A stretch of DNA of 64,000 nucleotides, from positions 1 through 64,000 of the forward strand of contig URFL01000009.1 of assembly GCA_900547105.1 (NCBI GenBank), read 5' to 3'. The position numbers and the translations under genes are program-made. The notes below the pieces were generated by a model, which searched no databases, was not told where the DNA came from, and saw nothing but the letters and a program-made list of their open reading frames with translations. This document shows, piece after piece, positions 9,548 through 19,486 of this stretch (positions within the stretch are counted from its first letter, which is position 1; each line of letters starts with the position of its first letter). This stretch comes from an uncultured Oscillospiraceae bacterium (GTDB taxonomy: Bacteria; Bacillota; Clostridia; Oscillospirales; Acutalibacteraceae).

Positions 9548-9748
9548 TTATTCATTTGGAAAAGCATCTGCTGAACTGAAAAAGCCGTTGGCGTGAGCCT
9601 CTTTGCAACGTTTTCGCTCGATTTCGACATCCTTCAAAAAACGCTCTCTCATATCGTCCGGCATAGTGTCTAATATCACAACCTTTCCATCTGGGGTGAG
9701 ATAAAAATAATCTCTTGCATATGACAGTGCATTAAAATAAGCCATCAC
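9548..9748 (-). CDS. Small hypothetical protein
   Basis: 66 residues (65 if the adjacent ATG at 9745 is used instead of the GTG). AGGAG lies 8 bases before the GTG. It is soluble, charged and Tyr/Phe-rich at the N-terminus (ALSYARDYFYLTPDGKVVIL), with no recognisable domain. The following terminator and a good ribosome binding site support a real gene. Confidence 0.6.
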   Translation of the reverse strand: MMAYFNALSYARDYFYLTPDGKVVILDTMPDDMRERFLKDVEIERKRCKEAHANGFFSSADAFPNE

Positions 9749-9785
9749 TCTTTCAGCTCCTGTCTATATCGTTGCTGTTGACATA

Positions 9786-10364
9786 TCACGCCTCGGCGCG
9801 CACGAAATTCATCGAATCGGCCATCCGCTTGACCTGGGTCATAAACCGGTTGTACGCGTCAATACCCATGCGGATATAGGATTCGCTGTCCGCCATGCCG
9901 CACAACCGCGCAAAGGTTTCGCCGATTTTGCGTTCCACATGGCGGCCGTCCCGCACGCACAGATAATAGAACGAAAACGCGCCGGATTCCTGCAAATCGT
10001 CGTAAAACGCCGGGGCGGTCAAATGCAGATTGTTGTAAAAAATGTTCTGCGCCTCCTGCGCGGTCAGGTTGTTGGGCAAAAACGCATCCAACCCCACCTC
10101 GGCCGCGAACGCCAGCAAAATGCGGCGCTGGGTCATCAGCGCGGCGTTTTCTGCCGCACCGTTGGCGGGCGGCGTCGCGTGGTCAATGGCGGCAATATCC
10201 TCCGCCAGCCGCGCCCCCATGCGCCGCGCTTTGCCCAAATTGCCGTTTTGCTTTTCCTGCGCCACCTGCTGCATCATCGCCGTGGCGGTTTCAGTGTCAA
10301 ACGGCACAAAATCCGACAAATTGACGGTATCGTCAAAAATCTTGACATCGTTATCGTTAGCCAA
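9786..10364 (-). CDS. Conserved hypothetical protein, DUF-like
   Basis: 192 residues if translation begins at the TTG at 10364, which has GGGAGG at a proper distance; any longer frame would run into the upstream TSCPD gene. It is cytoplasmic, helical and rich in Ala/Asn/Asp. A segment FYDDLQESGAFSFYYLCVRD is followed by a conserved-looking GETFARLCG. I do not recognise the family. It starts 17 bases after the TSCPD gene and is probably cotranscribed with it and with the PHP gene. Confidence 0.75.
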   Translation of the reverse strand: MANDNDVKIFDDTVNLSDFVPFDTETATAMMQQVAQEKQNGNLGKARRMGARLAEDIAAIDHATPPANGAAENAALMTQRRILLAFAAEVGLDAFLPNNLTAQEAQNIFYNNLHLTAPAFYDDLQESGAFSFYYLCVRDGRHVERKIGETFARLCGMADSESYIRMGIDAYNRFMTQVKRMADSMNFVRAEA

Positions 10365-10381
10365 AAGGAATCCCTCCCTTT

Positions 10382-10639
10382 TTATTTTGCACTTTGCTCC
10401 AGCGCCTGTTTCAGCGCGGTGGCGAATTGGTCGGGGCAGGAGGTGCCGCGCCCGCGGCAATCCACGCCCTCCAGCAACGAGATCAGCTCTTGTGCCGAAC
10501 GTCCCTCCGCCAGCCGTGACACCCCTTGGGTGTTGCCGTGGCAGCCGCCGTCAAACCGCACATTGTGTACCTTGCCGTCCTCCAGATCGAACGAAATGCT
10601 GCGGGAACATACGCCCCGGGTCTTATAATTGTATGTCAT
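10382..10639 (-). CDS. TSCPD domain protein (TIGR03905 family)
   Basis: 85 residues. The defining TSCPD motif is present near the C-terminus (GTSCPDQFATALKQAL), with FDGGCHGNTQGVSRLAEG in the middle. The family is small, widespread in Clostridia and related to the C-terminal zinc-binding part of class II ribonucleotide reductases; its function is not established. AGGAGG precedes the ATG. It lies between the PHP gene and the hypothetical gene, and all three share a strand. Confidence 0.93.
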   Translation of the reverse strand: MTYNYKTRGVCSRSISFDLEDGKVHNVRFDGGCHGNTQGVSRLAEGRSAQELISLLEGVDCRGRGTSCPDQFATALKQALEQSAK

Positions 10640-10652
10640 AGTGTCCTCCTGT

Positions 10653-11495
10653 TTATGCGTTTTGCTTTTGCTTTTTCTTGCGCGCCATCAGCGCGTCCAC
10701 ACACTCGACCGGAATGGCGGAATTGCCCAGCGGTCGCGGCGCGGAGGTGTACATACCGTGAAAATCGGTGCCGCCGGTCACGATCAGATCGTGCAGCCCG
10801 GCGTAAGCCACCAGATCGCGGGTGCCTTTTTCGTCGCTGCTGGGGTGGTACGCTTCCACGCCGTCCAGCAGCCCCTGTTCGGTCAGCTCCATCATCAGCT
10901 CTTCGTTGTGATACAGCAGCGGATGCGCGAGCACCGCGATCCCGCCGGCAGCCCGCACCAGCTCCAACGCATCGCGGGTGTCGGGGTATTCCACCGTGGT
11001 TTGAATGCTGCCCTCTTTGGAGAACAGCTTGTCGTATACCTCGCCGTAGATGGAATCGGCATATCCCGCATCCATCAGCGCGTGCATAATGTGCTGCTTG
11101 TACACCACCGTGCTGCCGGTGGCGCATTTTGCTACCATTTCGGGGGTGATGGGATAATACCGCATCACCTTGCGCACCATTTCCACCGCTGCCTTTTTGC
11201 GCCCTTCGGTCACCTGACGGCACAGCGGCTCCAGCCGGGTGGGGGTATCTGCCAAATAGCACAAAATGTGCGCTTTTCGATTGCGGGGCGTATCCCAGGT
11301 GGAAAGCTCCACCCCCTGGATCACCCGCACGCCCTGCCGCCGCCCGATCACAGCGGCGCGCACCGCCGAAGCGGTGGTATCATGATCGGTGACCGCCAAC
11401 GCCGACAAATTGCGTCGCCGCGCCAGCGCAATCACCTCCTCAACACCCATCGAACCGTCCGATAATTTTGTGTGACAATGTAAATCGATCGCCAC
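10653..11495 (-). CDS. PHP domain phosphoesterase
   Basis: 280 residues from a GTG at 11495 behind GGGAGG. Polymerase-and-histidinol-phosphatase fold: the first metal motif is DLHCHTKLSDG at residues 4-14, followed by AVTDHDTT, GVELST, a conserved AHPLL, and the C-terminal GGTDFHG. Members related to YciV/RnaAM hydrolyse 3',5'-bisphosphonucleotides or act as 5'-3' exonucleases on short RNA. That specific activity is inferred from length and motif order, not shown. It is the first gene of a three-gene minus-strand cluster with its own promoter. Confidence 0.92.
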   Translation of the reverse strand: MAIDLHCHTKLSDGSMGVEEVIALARRRNLSALAVTDHDTTASAVRAAVIGRRQGVRVIQGVELSTWDTPRNRKAHILCYLADTPTRLEPLCRQVTEGRKKAAVEMVRKVMRYYPITPEMVAKCATGSTVVYKQHIMHALMDAGYADSIYGEVYDKLFSKEGSIQTTVEYPDTRDALELVRAAGGIAVLAHPLLYHNEELMMELTEQGLLDGVEAYHPSSDEKGTRDLVAYAGLHDLIVTGGTDFHGMYTSAPRPLGNSAIPVECVDALMARKKKQKQNA

Positions 11496-11545
11496 CGTAC
11501 ATCCTCCCTCTTTTTTGCCGTGATTCTTCTCTCTTCTTCTGTCTT

Positions 11546-11574
11546 AGTATAGCCCTTTTTGGAAGAAAAAACAA
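11546..11574 (-). promoter_or_regulatory. Promoter of the PHP-TSCPD cluster
   Basis: On the minus strand TTGTTT (11574-11569), 17-bp spacer, TATACT (11551-11546). Confidence 0.65.
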
Positions 11575-11612
11575 GAGCGATGTCGAAACCCGCCGGCGGC
11601 AAAGCGGGGAAT

Positions 11613-11641
11613 TTGCCAAACCGGGCGGCATATGCTACACT
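11613..11641 (+). promoter_or_regulatory. Promoter of the PAP2 gene at 11660
   Basis: TTGCCA (11613-11618), 17-bp spacer, TACACT (11636-11641). It is divergent from the PHP promoter. Confidence 0.65.
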
Positions 11642-11659
11642 AAAGGGGAGGTGAACGCG

Positions 11660-12316
11660 ATGCAACAACAGGTATCCCGGCAGCGGGGATGGTGGATCGG
11701 CGGCGCGATTGTGGGCGCGACGCTGTTTGGTACGATGGCGATCTGGCAGGCGAGCGGAACGCCCGCAATGGACACCGCCGCGATGAGTGCCGTGGCGGCG
11801 TGGCACACGCCGGTGCTGACAGCGGTGATGAAAGCCGTCACTTTTTTGGGGGACACCCCGTTTCTGACCGCGCTGTGTTTGGGAATGTTGGTGCTGCTGC
11901 GTCCGCGAGAGAATGGGGTGCGGTTTGCCGCGAACGGCGCACTGATAGCGGGGTTGAACAATCTGTTGAAAACGCTGTTTGCTCGTCCGCGTCCGGAGGC
12001 GGCACTGCGATTGGCGGAAGTGAGCGGTTTCAGCTTTCCCAGCGGGCACGCGATGGGCTCCACCGCGATCTACGGTTTTTTGATCTATCTGGTATGGGGC
12101 ACCCGCTGGCCGCGCCGCTGCAAGGTGGCGCTGACCGCAGCGTTGGGGCTGTTGATCGCCGCCATTGTGTGCAGTCGCGTGTATTTACGGGTGCATTATC
12201 CCAGCGATGTGCTGGGGGGTGTGGGCGCATCGGTGTTGTGGTTGTCGCTGGCGATTCCGACATCCAACGCCGGGGTGCGGGCGTGGCAATCGCGCCGCGC
12301 AGCCAAAACAGAATAA
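11660..12316 (+). CDS. PAP2 superfamily membrane phosphatase
   Basis: 218 residues from the ATG at 11660, preceded by AAAGGGGAGGTGA. It has about six membrane helices and all three PAP2 signature motifs: KTLFARPRP (KxxxxxRP-type), FSFPSGHAMGS, and SRVYLRVHYPSDVLGG (catalytic His and Asp). Such enzymes dephosphorylate phosphatidate, phosphatidylglycerol phosphate or undecaprenyl pyrophosphate on the outer face of the membrane. The substrate cannot be fixed from sequence. It is monocistronic, ended by a terminator shared with the convergent ptsI. Confidence 0.93.
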   Translation: MQQQVSRQRGWWIGGAIVGATLFGTMAIWQASGTPAMDTAAMSAVAAWHTPVLTAVMKAVTFLGDTPFLTALCLGMLVLLRPRENGVRFAANGALIAGLNNLLKTLFARPRPEAALRLAEVSGFSFPSGHAMGSTAIYGFLIYLVWGTRWPRRCKVALTAALGLLIAAIVCSRVYLRVHYPSDVLGGVGASVLWLSLAIPTSNAGVRAWQSRRAAKTE

Positions 12317-12323
12317 GCAAACC

Positions 12324-12355
12324 AAGCGCCGTCCGGTATCTGCCGGGCGGCGCTT
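12324..12355. terminator. Terminator between convergent PAP2 and ptsI genes
   Basis: A 13-bp stem AAGCGCCGTCCGG/CCGGGCGGCGCTT, followed by TTTTG on the plus strand. Confidence 0.75.
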
Positions 12356-12370
12356 TTGATGTATCGAGAA

Positions 12371-14080
<1,710 letters not shown>

Positions 14081-14112
14081 AAAAGGGTCACTCCTCTCGC
14101 TTGGATGGGGCT

Positions 14113-14376
14113 TTATTCGCCCAGCCCCGCTTCGATCAACTTCACCGCGGCGTCCAGCGCTGCCTGCTCGTCCGGACCGTCGCATTGAATTTCGATTTCG
14201 CTGCCCTGTTTCAGGCAGGCGGCCATCAGATTCATAATGCTTTTGCCGTTGATCTGTTTGTCACCGAACAAAATGGTGACATCGCATTGATAAGGGGTCA
14301 GCTCCTTGATAAAGAGCTGCGCGGGACGCATGTGCATGCCCATCGGGTTGATGATTTTTGTTTTCGCGGATACCAT
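14113..14376 (-). CDS. ptsH: HPr phosphocarrier protein
   Basis: 87 residues. His15 lies in PMGMHMRPA and accepts phosphate from enzyme I. Ser46 is in NGKSIMNLM, the site that HPr kinase phosphorylates for carbon catabolite control in Firmicutes. GAAAGGAAG precedes the ATG. It lies between the fructose permease gene fruA and ptsI, so the general PTS proteins here are expressed with the fructose system. Confidence 0.98.
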   Translation of the reverse strand: MVSAKTKIINPMGMHMRPAQLFIKELTPYQCDVTILFGDKQINGKSIMNLMAACLKQGSEIEIQCDGPDEQAALDAAVKLIEAGLGE

Positions 14377-14422
14377 AATGATCTTCCTTTCTTGTGTTTA
14401 TAAAGTGAATGAATGTCTACGA

Positions 14423-16354
14423 TCAAGCCTCTTGCGGCTGTTTGTCTTTTTTCAGCAGCGCCAGCATCAGCATACCGACCAGCGAACCGGCGACCAGCGC
14501 GATCAGATATCCCCACACATGGTTCACCAGCGGGAACACGAAGATGCCGCCGTGCGGGGCACGCAGGGTGCAGCCAAACGCCATGGACAGCCCGCCAGCC
14601 ACCGCCGAACCGACGATGCAGGAGGGGATGACCCGCAGCGGGTCGGACGCAGCAAACGGAATCGCGCCCTCCGAAATAAAGCACAGCCCCATAATATAAT
14701 TGACAAGACCGGATTTGCGCTCGTCGGGGGTGAATTTTTTCTTGAAGAAGGTGGTGCATAGCGCGATCGCCAGCGGCGGGATCATGCCGCCGATCATGAC
14801 CGCGGCCATAATGTCCGAATCGCCGGTTCCGACCGCCAGCGACGCGGTACCGAACACATATGCCGCTTTATTGAAGGGACCGCCCATATCAATGCTCATC
14901 ATACCGGCGGCGACACATCCCAGCAGGATTTTGCTGGCGCTGCCCATCGAATTCAGCAGCGAGGTGATGCCCGCGTTGATGGCGCTCATCGCGGGGTTGA
15001 TGGCGAACATCACGGTACCGGTCAGCAAAATGCCGAACAGGGGATAGATCAGCACCGGCTTAATACCTTCCAGACTGTCCGGCAGATGGTCGGACAGCTT
15101 ACGCAGTCCCAGCACCAGATACCCGGCGACAAAACCGATCAACAGCGCCGCCAAAAAGCCACCGGAGATGGCGCCCTCGCCGCTGATGTTGACGAACGAG
15201 TTGCCCTGTTTGGCGATAAAACCGCCCACGATACCGGCAGCCAGACCCGGTCGATCGGCGATGCTGTACGCGATGTAGCCCGCCAAAATCGGCAGCATAA
15301 ACCCGAACGCTGCGTCGCCTACGGTTTTGAAGAAGTGCGCCAGCGGAGTGTTGGAACCGAAGTTGCTGGGGTTGATGCTGTAATCGTCCAGCAAAAACGC
15401 CAGCGCGATCAAAATACCGCCGCCGATCACGAACGGCAGCATATGGCTGACACCGTTCATCAGGTGCTTGTACAGCCGCCGTCCGGTACTTTCTTTGGCG
15501 CCGGAGGCGACCGGTGCCGCACCGCTGCGGCTGTGATACACCGGCACCTCGCCGGTTTCGATAGTGTTGATCAATTCCTCGGCTTTGTGGATGCCGTCCG
15601 AAACCGGCACAAACAGCACCTTTTTGCCGTCAAACCGTGCGGTTTCCACATCGCGGTCCGCCGCCACGATAATGCCGTCGGCGGCAGCGATTTCTTCGGC
15701 GGTCAACACATTTTTCGCGCCACCGCTGCCGTTGGTTTCGGCTTTCACCGCGATGCCCAGCTTTTGCCCGGCTTTTTCCAGCGCTTCCGCCGCCATATAG
15801 GTATGGGCGATGCCGGTGGGACAGGCGGTGACCGCCAACACCCGATAGCCGGCTTTTGCGGGAGCGGGGGCGGGAGCCGCCTGCTCGGGTTCGCCGTATT
15901 TGGCGCGCTCGTAGCGGTCGATCACCGCCAAAAACGCTTGCTCATCCCGGGCGGCGCGCAGGTCGGCGGCGAACGCCGGATCCATAAGCAGCACCATCAG
16001 ATGCGAGAGAATTTCCAGATGCACATCACCGTCCAGCGGGGCGGCAATCATGAAAAACAGGTCGGACGGCATCCCGTCCATCGCGCCGTAATCCACGCCG
16101 GTGTCCAGCGTCATCGCCGCCAGACTGGGGCGCTTCACGCTGTCAGACTTGGCGTGCGGCACGGCAATGCCGGCTTCGATCGCGGTGCTGGTTTGCGCTT
16201 CGCGCGCCAAAATTGCCTCGCGATAGGTGTCGGGGTCGGCCAGCGCACCGCTTTTGTTTTGCAGCGCGACCAGCTTTTGGATCGCCTCCTGTTTGTCGGC
16301 GGCTTGCGCGTGCAGCGCGATTTGACCCGGCTGTAACAAATCCACAATACGCAT
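14423..16354 (-). CDS. fruA: PTS fructose transporter subunit IIABC
   Basis: 643 residues. A single polypeptide carries three PTS units in order. IIA is at residues 1-150, with phospho-His67 in GIAVPHAKS. IIB is at about 168-270, with phospho-Cys178 in VTACPTGIAHTYMAAEAL. IIC is at about 295-635, with roughly nine helices including GFIAKQGNS and FISEGAIPFAASDP. It brings fructose in as fructose 1-phosphate. An Ala/Pro linker joins IIA to IIB. It follows fruK by 31 bases in the operon. Confidence 0.97.
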   Translation of the reverse strand: MRIVDLLQPGQIALHAQAADKQEAIQKLVALQNKSGALADPDTYREAILAREAQTSTAIEAGIAVPHAKSDSVKRPSLAAMTLDTGVDYGAMDGMPSDLFFMIAAPLDGDVHLEILSHLMVLLMDPAFAADLRAARDEQAFLAVIDRYERAKYGEPEQAAPAPAPAKAGYRVLAVTACPTGIAHTYMAAEALEKAGQKLGIAVKAETNGSGGAKNVLTAEEIAAADGIIVAADRDVETARFDGKKVLFVPVSDGIHKAEELINTIETGEVPVYHSRSGAAPVASGAKESTGRRLYKHLMNGVSHMLPFVIGGGILIALAFLLDDYSINPSNFGSNTPLAHFFKTVGDAAFGFMLPILAGYIAYSIADRPGLAAGIVGGFIAKQGNSFVNISGEGAISGGFLAALLIGFVAGYLVLGLRKLSDHLPDSLEGIKPVLIYPLFGILLTGTVMFAINPAMSAINAGITSLLNSMGSASKILLGCVAAGMMSIDMGGPFNKAAYVFGTASLAVGTGDSDIMAAVMIGGMIPPLAIALCTTFFKKKFTPDERKSGLVNYIMGLCFISEGAIPFAASDPLRVIPSCIVGSAVAGGLSMAFGCTLRAPHGGIFVFPLVNHVWGYLIALVAGSLVGMLMLALLKKDKQPQEA

Positions 16355-16385
16355 AGGGGAACGCTCCTTTCTTTTTCGTCCTGTT

Positions 16386-17288
16386 TTATAATGTGTTCAG
16401 CAAATGCAGAATGTCCTCTTTGGTGGCCAGCCCCTCCGAAAAGGCGGTGGCACTTCCGGCGGCGGTGCCCATGCGCAGCGCGTGGGCATAATCGCCGGTT
16501 TCGAGATATCCGGCCAAAAATCCGGCGACCATCGAATCGCCCGCGCCCACCGAATTGCGTACCTGCCCGGCGGGAACGCCCATGCGGTGCACCGCGCCAT
16601 CCTCGTCCAGCAGCAGCGCTCCCGCCCCCGCCATGGAAACCAGCACATTGCGGGCTCCCCGCTGCTGCAGCTGGCGGGCGCAGCTTTCGATCTCGCTGTC
16701 ACTGTGCAGCGTCCGACCGAAGATGCCGCCCAGCTCGATGTGGTTGGGCTTGATCAAAAACGGATGATAGGGGAGCACCCGGCTCAGCAGATCTCCCTCG
16801 GCATCCACCACCGCCCGCACGCCGCGCCCTTGCAGCCGCCGCAGGATCTGTTCGTAAATGGTATCCGGCAAGCTGTGGGGGATGCTGCCCGCCAGCACCA
16901 GCATATCGCCGTCACGCAGCGTGTCCAGCTGCATCAGCAGCTGGTTCAGCGAAGCGTCGTCAATGTCCGGACCGCGGCCGTTGATCTCGGTTTCCGTATC
17001 CGCTTTGATCTTGACATTGATGCGGGTCAGCCCGGTGGGGAGATGCACAAAATCGGTACGCACCCCCAGCTGCTGCAGCCCCTGCTCAATCGCGGCACCG
17101 GTGAATCCGGCGAGGAACCCCAGCGCCGCTGTGTCCACGCCCAGCCGCTGCAGCACCGTGGACACGTTGATGCCCTTGCCGCCGAAGAACACATCCTCCT
17201 GGCGGACACGGTTGACACTGCCGTGCTGCAGCCGCGGCATATGCACCACATAGTCGATAGCGGGATTAAAGGTAACGGTATAGATCAT
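16386..17288 (-). CDS. fruK: 1-phosphofructokinase
   Basis: 300 residues, PfkB/ribokinase fold, cytoplasmic. It converts fructose 1-phosphate made by FruA to fructose 1,6-bisphosphate with ATP. Signatures are the N-terminal TFNPAIDYV, the GGKGINVS substrate motif, and the C-terminal anion-hole and catalytic-base motif VGAGDSMVAGFLAGY. Its ATG lies one base after the fruR stop codon, so translation is probably coupled. Confidence 0.96.
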   Translation of the reverse strand: MIYTVTFNPAIDYVVHMPRLQHGSVNRVRQEDVFFGGKGINVSTVLQRLGVDTAALGFLAGFTGAAIEQGLQQLGVRTDFVHLPTGLTRINVKIKADTETEINGRGPDIDDASLNQLLMQLDTLRDGDMLVLAGSIPHSLPDTIYEQILRRLQGRGVRAVVDAEGDLLSRVLPYHPFLIKPNHIELGGIFGRTLHSDSEIESCARQLQQRGARNVLVSMAGAGALLLDEDGAVHRMGVPAGQVRNSVGAGDSMVAGFLAGYLETGDYAHALRMGTAAGSATAFSEGLATKEDILHLLNTL

Positions 17289-17289
17289 A

Positions 17290-18039
17290 TCAATCCACCT
17301 CTTTTATCAGACCGTTCTGCCGGTACTGGTCGTCCGGCACACGGTCGGTCAAAATGCACGCCTTGGACAACGGGCAAACCGTTACGGCGGAAACCTTGCC
17401 GAATTTGCTGGAATCCGCCAGCACATAGGTCAGATACGCCTGCTCGGCGGCGGCGCGTTTCACCGCGGCTTCCTCCGCATCCGGCGTGGTGCAGCCTTGC
17501 TGCACCGTGATGCCGTTTGTTCCCAAAAACGCTTTGGTAAAGTTGTACCGGCGAATGGCCTCCAGCGCCTCGGCGCCCACAATGGCTTCGGTGCCGGCTT
17601 TGAGCTGCCCGCCGATCACATACACGCGCAGCCCTTTTTGCACCATCCGGCGCGCACACTCGATGCCGGTGGTCACAAAGGAGGCGCGGCTGCCCGCCAG
17701 ATATTCCACCATCCGCAAAGTGGTGGTGCCGGCGTCGATGAACACCACATCCTCGTTCTGGATCTGCCCGGCGGCGTACCGCGCGATGCGTTCCTTCTCT
17801 TCCACATTCAAATGCGATTTGGTGGACACATCGCGCTCTACGCTTTCAAACGAGGCGGTCACCGCGACCGCGCCGCCGTGTACCTTGTTCAGTCGTTTTT
17901 GCTCGGCCAGAATGGTCAGATCGCGGCGGATGGTGGCGACCGATGCCCCGGTGGCGTCGCACAGCTCCGGCACCGTGACCGTGTGCTTTTGTTCCAGCAG
18001 CGACAAGATCCGGTCGAAGCGTTCTTCTGCCAACATCAT
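17290..18039 (-). CDS. fruR: DeoR-family repressor of the fructose operon
   Basis: 249 residues from the first of two adjacent ATG codons at 18039, with AGGAGGTGA just before. An N-terminal DeoR winged helix (EERFDRILSLLEQKHTVTVPELCDATGASVATIRRDL region, residues 3-40) precedes the sugar-phosphate sensor domain with DAGTTT and the C-terminal DSSKFGK. It is expected to respond to fructose 1-phosphate and repress its own operon. A matched pair of operator-like sites flanks the operon promoter. Confidence 0.93.
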   Translation of the reverse strand: MMLAEERFDRILSLLEQKHTVTVPELCDATGASVATIRRDLTILAEQKRLNKVHGGAVAVTASFESVERDVSTKSHLNVEEKERIARYAAGQIQNEDVVFIDAGTTTLRMVEYLAGSRASFVTTGIECARRMVQKGLRVYVIGGQLKAGTEAIVGAEALEAIRRYNFTKAFLGTNGITVQQGCTTPDAEEAAVKRAAAEQAYLTYVLADSSKFGKVSAVTVCPLSKACILTDRVPDDQYRQNGLIKEVD

Positions 18040-18049
18040 GCTCACCTCC

Positions 18050-18126
18050 TGATCGAAAATGATTTGTTTTGTCCTTACAAGCGTATTATAAAACACAATC
18101 GCTCAAAAGTCAATCATTTTCAATCA
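18050..18126. promoter_or_regulatory. Inverted-repeat operator pair around the fru promoter
   Basis: TGATCGAAAATGATT (18050-18064) and AATCATTTTCAATCA (18112-18126) are inverted copies with one mismatch in 15. One overlaps the -35 box on the minus strand and the other lies in the leader just before the fruR ribosome binding site. Placement and symmetry suit FruR binding at two sites 47 bases apart. That FruR is the ligand is inference. Confidence 0.7.
18085..18113 (-). promoter_or_regulatory. Sigma-A promoter of fruR-fruK-fruA-ptsH-ptsI
   Basis: On the minus strand TTGACT (18113-18108), 17-bp spacer, TATAAT (18090-18085): a near-consensus promoter. Confidence 0.88.
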
Positions 18127-18227
18127 AAAACGCGCAGAAAAATTCACCAAATGTAGCCTGTGCGGTTTGTGCAATTTTATACCCGTTTTGTTTGCCGTTT
18201 CGGCTGCCGAAAAAGCGAAATTCGGGG

Positions 18228-18257
18228 TTGACAAGCCGTTTTTTGGTGTGCTATACT
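18228..18257 (+). promoter_or_regulatory. Promoter of the rpsL-rpsG-fusA operon
   Basis: TTGACA (18228-18233), 18-bp spacer, TATACT (18252-18257). The leader to rpsL is about 90 bases. Confidence 0.85.
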
Positions 18258-18352
18258 ATAGCAGTTGCCGTATAGGGGTAAGGTATGCCCTTTTTTGGCA
18301 CTCTTCGGGGCGCTTTCGTCCCGGGAGATCAAAATTCGAGGAGGTGTTGTCA

Positions 18353-18778
18353 TTGCCAACCTTTAACCAGCTCGTTCGCAAAGGAAGAGAAGAACTGGAG
18401 TCGAAAGCGAAGGCCCCGGCCCTGCTGAAAGGCTGGAACTCCAAAAAGCGCCAGCCCATCGACCAGAACTCTCCCCAGAAGCGTGGCGTGTGCACTGTCG
18501 TTAAGACGTCCACCCCGAAAAAGCCGAACTCTGCTCTGCGTAAGGTCGCTCGTGTGCGTTTGTCCAACGGGATCGAGGTTACGTCCTATATCCCCGGCGA
18601 AGGTCACAACCTGCAGGAGCACAGCGTGGTGCTGATTCGCGGCGGTCGTGTTAAGGATCTGCCCGGTGTGCGTTACCACATCATCCGCGGTACTTTGGAT
18701 ACCCAGGGTGTTGCCAAACGTATGCAGGCTCGTTCCAAGTACGGTGCCAAGAGACCCAAGGCCGGAGCGGCCAAGTAA
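18353..18778 (+). CDS. rpsL: 30S ribosomal protein S12
   Basis: 141 residues beginning with a TTG start at 18353, fixed by homology ([13 protein letters not shown] is the universal S12 N-terminus) and by GAGGAGGTG just upstream. S12 sits in the decoding centre. The loop with [17 protein letters not shown] and the second loop [11 protein letters not shown] carry the residues where streptomycin-resistance changes occur, and both look wild type. It is the first gene of the str operon, as usual followed by rpsG. Confidence 0.97.
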   Translation: MPTFNQLVRKGREELESKAKAPALLKGWNSKKRQPIDQNSPQKRGVCTVVKTSTPKKPNSALRKVARVRLSNGIEVTSYIPGEGHNLQEHSVVLIRGGRVKDLPGVRYHIIRGTLDTQGVAKRMQARSKYGAKRPKAGAAK

Positions 18779-18913
18779 TGTAGACATCATCAGCGGCTAC
18801 GATGTAGCGGCATTCTATATAATAGTATATATGGATCTGCCTCTATGTCGGCCAACGGGAGTATGTCACTTTCGAGTACCTGTGATATCATTATTGTGAA
18901 GGAGGGAAGTAAA

Positions 18914-19384
18914 GTGCCGAGAAGAGGTTCCGTCGCAAAGCGCGATGTTTTGCCAGATCCGCTTTACAATTCCAAATTGGTGACCAGACTCATCAATAAC
19001 ATCATGTATGACGGTAAGAAGGGCGTTGCCCAGAAGATCGTCTACGGCGCGTTTGACATCATCCAGGAGAAAACCGGCAAAGAAGCGCTGGAAGTTTTCG
19101 AACAGGCTATGGAAAACATCATGCCGAAACTGGAAGTCAAAGCTCGTCGTGTCGGTGGTGCCACCTATCAGGTGCCCATCGAGGTGCGTCCTGACCGTCG
19201 TCAGACCCTGGGTCTGCGGTGGCTGTCCACCTATTCGCGTGCCCGTTCCGAGCGCACCATGAAAGAACGCCTCGCTGGCGAGATCATGGACGCGGTCAAC
19301 GGCAACGGTGGCGCGGTCAAGAAGTGCGAAGATACCCACAAAATGGCAGAGGCCAACAAGGCTTTCGCTCATTACAGATGGTAA
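18914..19384 (+). CDS. rpsG: 30S ribosomal protein S7
   Basis: 156 residues, the standard length, starting at a GTG at 18914 behind GGAGGGAAG. The N-terminus [15 protein letters not shown] and the segment [16 protein letters not shown] are diagnostic. S7 nucleates the head of the 30S subunit. The 135 bases between rpsL and rpsG contain no open frame I trust. Confidence 0.97.
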   Translation: MPRRGSVAKRDVLPDPLYNSKLVTRLINNIMYDGKKGVAQKIVYGAFDIIQEKTGKEALEVFEQAMENIMPKLEVKARRVGGATYQVPIEVRPDRRQTLGLRWLSTYSRARSERTMKERLAGEIMDAVNGNGGAVKKCEDTHKMAEANKAFAHYRW

Positions 19385-19486
19385 GCCCATAATGCCCTCG
19401 CGGGCAAAAGGCCCCACCATTCCTGAGGGAGCGAAGCAGCGAGTGAGCGGCGACGCTCCAAAGCATGGAAAGTTAGGAGGACAATT

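Noticed and set aside
19385..19486. GAGGGAGCGAAGCAGCGAGTG in the rpsG-fusA spacer as another copy of module A
   Set aside because: Only a short GAGGGAG/AGCGAG similarity is present, not enough to call a copy.
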